A stretch of 52,525 nucleotides of DNA, taken from positions 1-52,525 of the forward strand of contig JAFTIP010000003.1 in NCBI GenBank assembly GCA_017456845.1. The letters run 5' to 3'. The translations under genes and the position numbers were made by a program. Below, in pieces: positions 50,974 through 52,525 of the stretch; the stretch's first letter is position 1, and every line of letters begins with the position of its first letter. The stretch is from Ruminococcus sp. Lineage in GTDB: Bacteria > Bacillota > Clostridia > Oscillospirales > Acutalibacteraceae. The notes beneath the pieces were generated by a model. It saw only the letters and a program-made list of their open reading frames with translations. It made no database searches and was not told the origin of the DNA.

Positions 50974-51048
50974 AAAATTTTGCCTCCAAAAAGATTTTGC
51001 TATTTTCCGCTTATGCGGTTATCTTCGTGTCATACCGTTATATTTAAA

Positions 51049-51717
51049 TTACTCAGCCTTAGGAGCGATTGCCTTGTACACAAGTGCAGCAAGTACACCG
51101 CCAACCAGAGGAGCAACAATAAATACCCAAACATTAGAAAGAGCCTCGCCGCCTGCGAAAATAGCAGGGCCTAAGCTTCTTGCAGGGTTTACGGATGTAC
51201 CGGTAAAGTGAATACCGAAGATATGTACCAGAGTAAGAGTTAATCCGATAACAATACCTGCAACCTTACCGTTTTCAATTTTAGAAGTAACACCTAAAAT
51301 TGCAAGAACAAATACAAAGGTAAGCACAACCTCAATAGCCAAAGACTTCACAATGTCGCCATTATAAAGGCCGTTTGCACCGAAGCCGCAGTCAAAGCCT
51401 AAGAAGTAGCCTAAAAGTGCGGCGCCTGCAATTGCACCCAAGCACTGAGCTACAACGTAACCCACAAAATCCTTAATGCTCATTTTGCCTGAAACAAGCA
51501 TAGCAATAGAAACGGCAGGATTAATGTGGCAGCCTGAAACATTACCGATAGAGTATGCCATTGCAACAATTACAAGACCAAATGCAAGGGCGGTAAGCAG
51601 ATATGCAACATTAGGGTCAGCAGTAGAACAGCCAACAGCAGCCGCAGTACCGCAAGCAAAAAGAACAAGTACGAAGGTGCCAATAAATTCAGCAATATAC
51701 TTTTTAATGCTTTCCAT
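51049..51717 (-). CDS. aqpZ: aquaporin (MIP family, AqpZ-like)
   Basis: The 222-residue protein has six membrane helices and both pore motifs, GCHINPAVS and GTSVNPARSLGPA. The second half, LVHIFGIHFTGTSVNPAR, places His, Thr and Arg where water-selective AqpZ has its narrow filter, whereas GlpF has Gly and Phe. So it is probably a water channel rather than a glycerol facilitator. AAGGAGATAT precedes the ATG. Upstream lies a TTGACA/TAATAT promoter. Confidence 0.9.
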   Translation of the reverse strand: MESIKKYIAEFIGTFVLVLFACGTAAAVGCSTADPNVAYLLTALAFGLVIVAMAYSIGNVSGCHINPAVSIAMLVSGKMSIKDFVGYVVAQCLGAIAGAALLGYFLGFDCGFGANGLYNGDIVKSLAIEVVLTFVFVLAILGVTSKIENGKVAGIVIGLTLTLVHIFGIHFTGTSVNPARSLGPAIFAGGEALSNVWVFIVAPLVGGVLAALVYKAIAPKAE

Positions 51718-51784
51718 ATAAATATCTCCTTATCATAATATATAATCTGTGCAACAAACTAAGTATGACACTGTTGCTAAAAAC

Positions 51785-51813
51785 ATATTATTGGTAAATC
51801 CTTACTTTGTCAA
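51785..51813 (-). promoter_or_regulatory. sigma-A promoter of the aquaporin gene
   Basis: Minus-strand TTGACA (51808-51813) and TAATAT (51785-51790), 17-base spacer. Confidence 0.65.
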
Positions 51814-51863
51814 TAGGTTTTTGAAAAATTGACATTTTTGTCATTTTAGTTTTTTCTAATCTG

Positions 51864-51892
51864 TTGATTTTAACGGAATTTTGGAGTACAAT
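51864..51892 (+). promoter_or_regulatory. sigma-A promoter of the patatin-like gene
   Basis: TTGATT (51864-51869) and TACAAT (51887-51892), 17-base spacer, 32 bases before the ATG. Confidence 0.65.
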
Positions 51893-51924
51893 TTCTATCA
51901 TATTCTTCAGAGTGAGGTAAATAT

Positions 51925-52525
51925 ATGAAAAAAGGTCTGGTTTTGGAAGGCGGAGCAATGAGGGGTATGTTCTCCGCAGGAGTTATGGATGTTCTTATGG
52001 AAAATGGCATTGAGTTTGACGGTATTGTCGGAGTTTCCGCAGGTGCAGTCTTCGGCTGTAATTATAAGTCCAAGCAGATTGGAAGAACCATCCGCTACAA
52101 TATGAAATACATAAAAGACCCACGCTACTGCTCACTTCGCTCTTTAATAAAAACAGGCGATATGTTCGGCAGAGATTTCTGCTACCGAAAAATCCCCTTT
52201 GAGCTTGATGTTTTCGACAACGAAACTTTTAAAAATAATCCCACTGAATTCTACTTGGTAGCAACCGACATTGGCACAGGAAAGGCAATTTACAAAAAAA
52301 TCGACTCAGCCGACGAAAAAGGCCTCCTATATATGAGAGCTTCTGCGTCTATGCCCTTGGTTTCAACAATTATAAACGTAGACGGCAAAGAAATGCTTGA
52401 CGGCGGAATCTCAGATTCAATCCCCCATGAATTCTTCATAAACAAAGGCTATAAGAAAAACCTTGTCATCCTCACTCAGCCCAAAGATTACATAAAAAAG
52501 AAAAACTCCCTTATCCCCCTTATGA
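51925..52525 (+). CDS. patatin-like phospholipase (partial)
   Basis: The first 200 residues are present; the gene runs off the right edge. It opens KKGLVLEGGAMRGMFSAGVM, which is the glycine-rich oxyanion loop. The nucleophile elbow GVSAGA and the catalytic Asp in DGGISDSIP follow, the Ser-Asp dyad of patatin-type lipid acyl hydrolases (YjjU/RssA group). It would cleave acyl esters of membrane lipids in the cytoplasm. GTGAGG precedes the ATG. Confidence 0.9.
   Translation, partial: MKKGLVLEGGAMRGMFSAGVMDVLMENGIEFDGIVGVSAGAVFGCNYKSKQIGRTIRYNMKYIKDPRYCSLRSLIKTGDMFGRDFCYRKIPFELDVFDNETFKNNPTEFYLVATDIGTGKAIYKKIDSADEKGLLYMRASASMPLVSTIINVDGKEMLDGGISDSIPHEFFINKGYKKNLVILTQPKDYIKKKNSLIPLM

Overview
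This window looks like a chromosomal segment from an anaerobic gut bacterium of the class Clostridia, most likely a Ruminococcaceae/Oscillospirales relative of Ruminococcus bromii. The evidence is a secreted dockerin-bearing amylase with starch-binding modules, a SCIFF (ranthipeptide) precursor with its radical SAM maturase, a NuoE/NuoF-type hydrogenase or dehydrogenase module, an archaeal/eukaryotic-type ProRS, strong AGGAGG-type ribosome binding sites, and many sigma-A promoters with 17-base spacers. No rRNA, tRNA, phage or conjugation genes were seen. The species call is inference.

Layout. 1-2739 (minus): NADH-dehydrogenase/hydrogenase subunits, a small ribbon-helix-helix protein, a zinc-ribbon membrane protein and an MBL-fold hydrolase. 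2881-6111 (minus): a 1076-residue extracellular amylase (GH13, CBM26, dockerin, VVTQP repeat linker, two CBM26). 6361-8596 (minus): S26-like peptidase, nitroreductase, a 278-bp MITE-like element, and thiamine pyrophosphokinase whose C-terminus is supplied by that element. 8832-12602 (minus): glmS and a membrane nucleotide-sugar 4,6-dehydratase. Divergent from it, 12792-22881 (plus) is a surface-glycan locus: initiating phosphoglycosyltransferase, D-hydroxyacid dehydrogenase, Ddl ligase, glycosyltransferase, UDP-HexNAc 6-dehydrogenase, AsnB-like amide synthetase without its glutaminase cysteine, UDP-GlcNAc(A) 4-epimerase, ATP-grasp ligase, membrane phosphoesterase and CYTH phosphatase. GlmS feeds the UDP-GlcNAc pool; the dehydratase, dehydrogenase and epimerase would turn it into amino-sugar and uronic-acid donors, and the AsnB-like and ATP-grasp enzymes are good candidates for adding amide-linked groups.

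22926-30858: an OhrR/GPx peroxide-defence pair, the SCIFF system, a basic amino acid decarboxylase, and a cell-wall operon (FHA-FtsW fusion, PBP, small membrane protein) interrupted by an AT-rich serine acetyltransferase-like gene. 31096-40269: secA; a two-gene XRE/zinc-ribbon membrane protein unit with twin operators and flanking direct repeats; gltX and glnS; an SDR; a membrane-anchored cohesin-like protein; and a HdeD-like protein. 40555-46681: small membrane and lipoproteins, then metF, a separate MetH reactivation protein and metH, a methionine branch with MetH split in two. 46795-52525: LCP protein overlapping a class B sortase that carries a lipobox, proS, acpP, aquaporin and the start of a patatin-like lipase.

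Two families of interspersed repeats stand out: a 71-bp structured repeat that begins exactly at the stop codon of two unrelated genes, and a GTAGGGGCG...CGCCCCTAC hairpin family with at least four copies. No intergenic gap reaches 300 bases. Coordinates and start choices were made by eye; no database or folding program was run.
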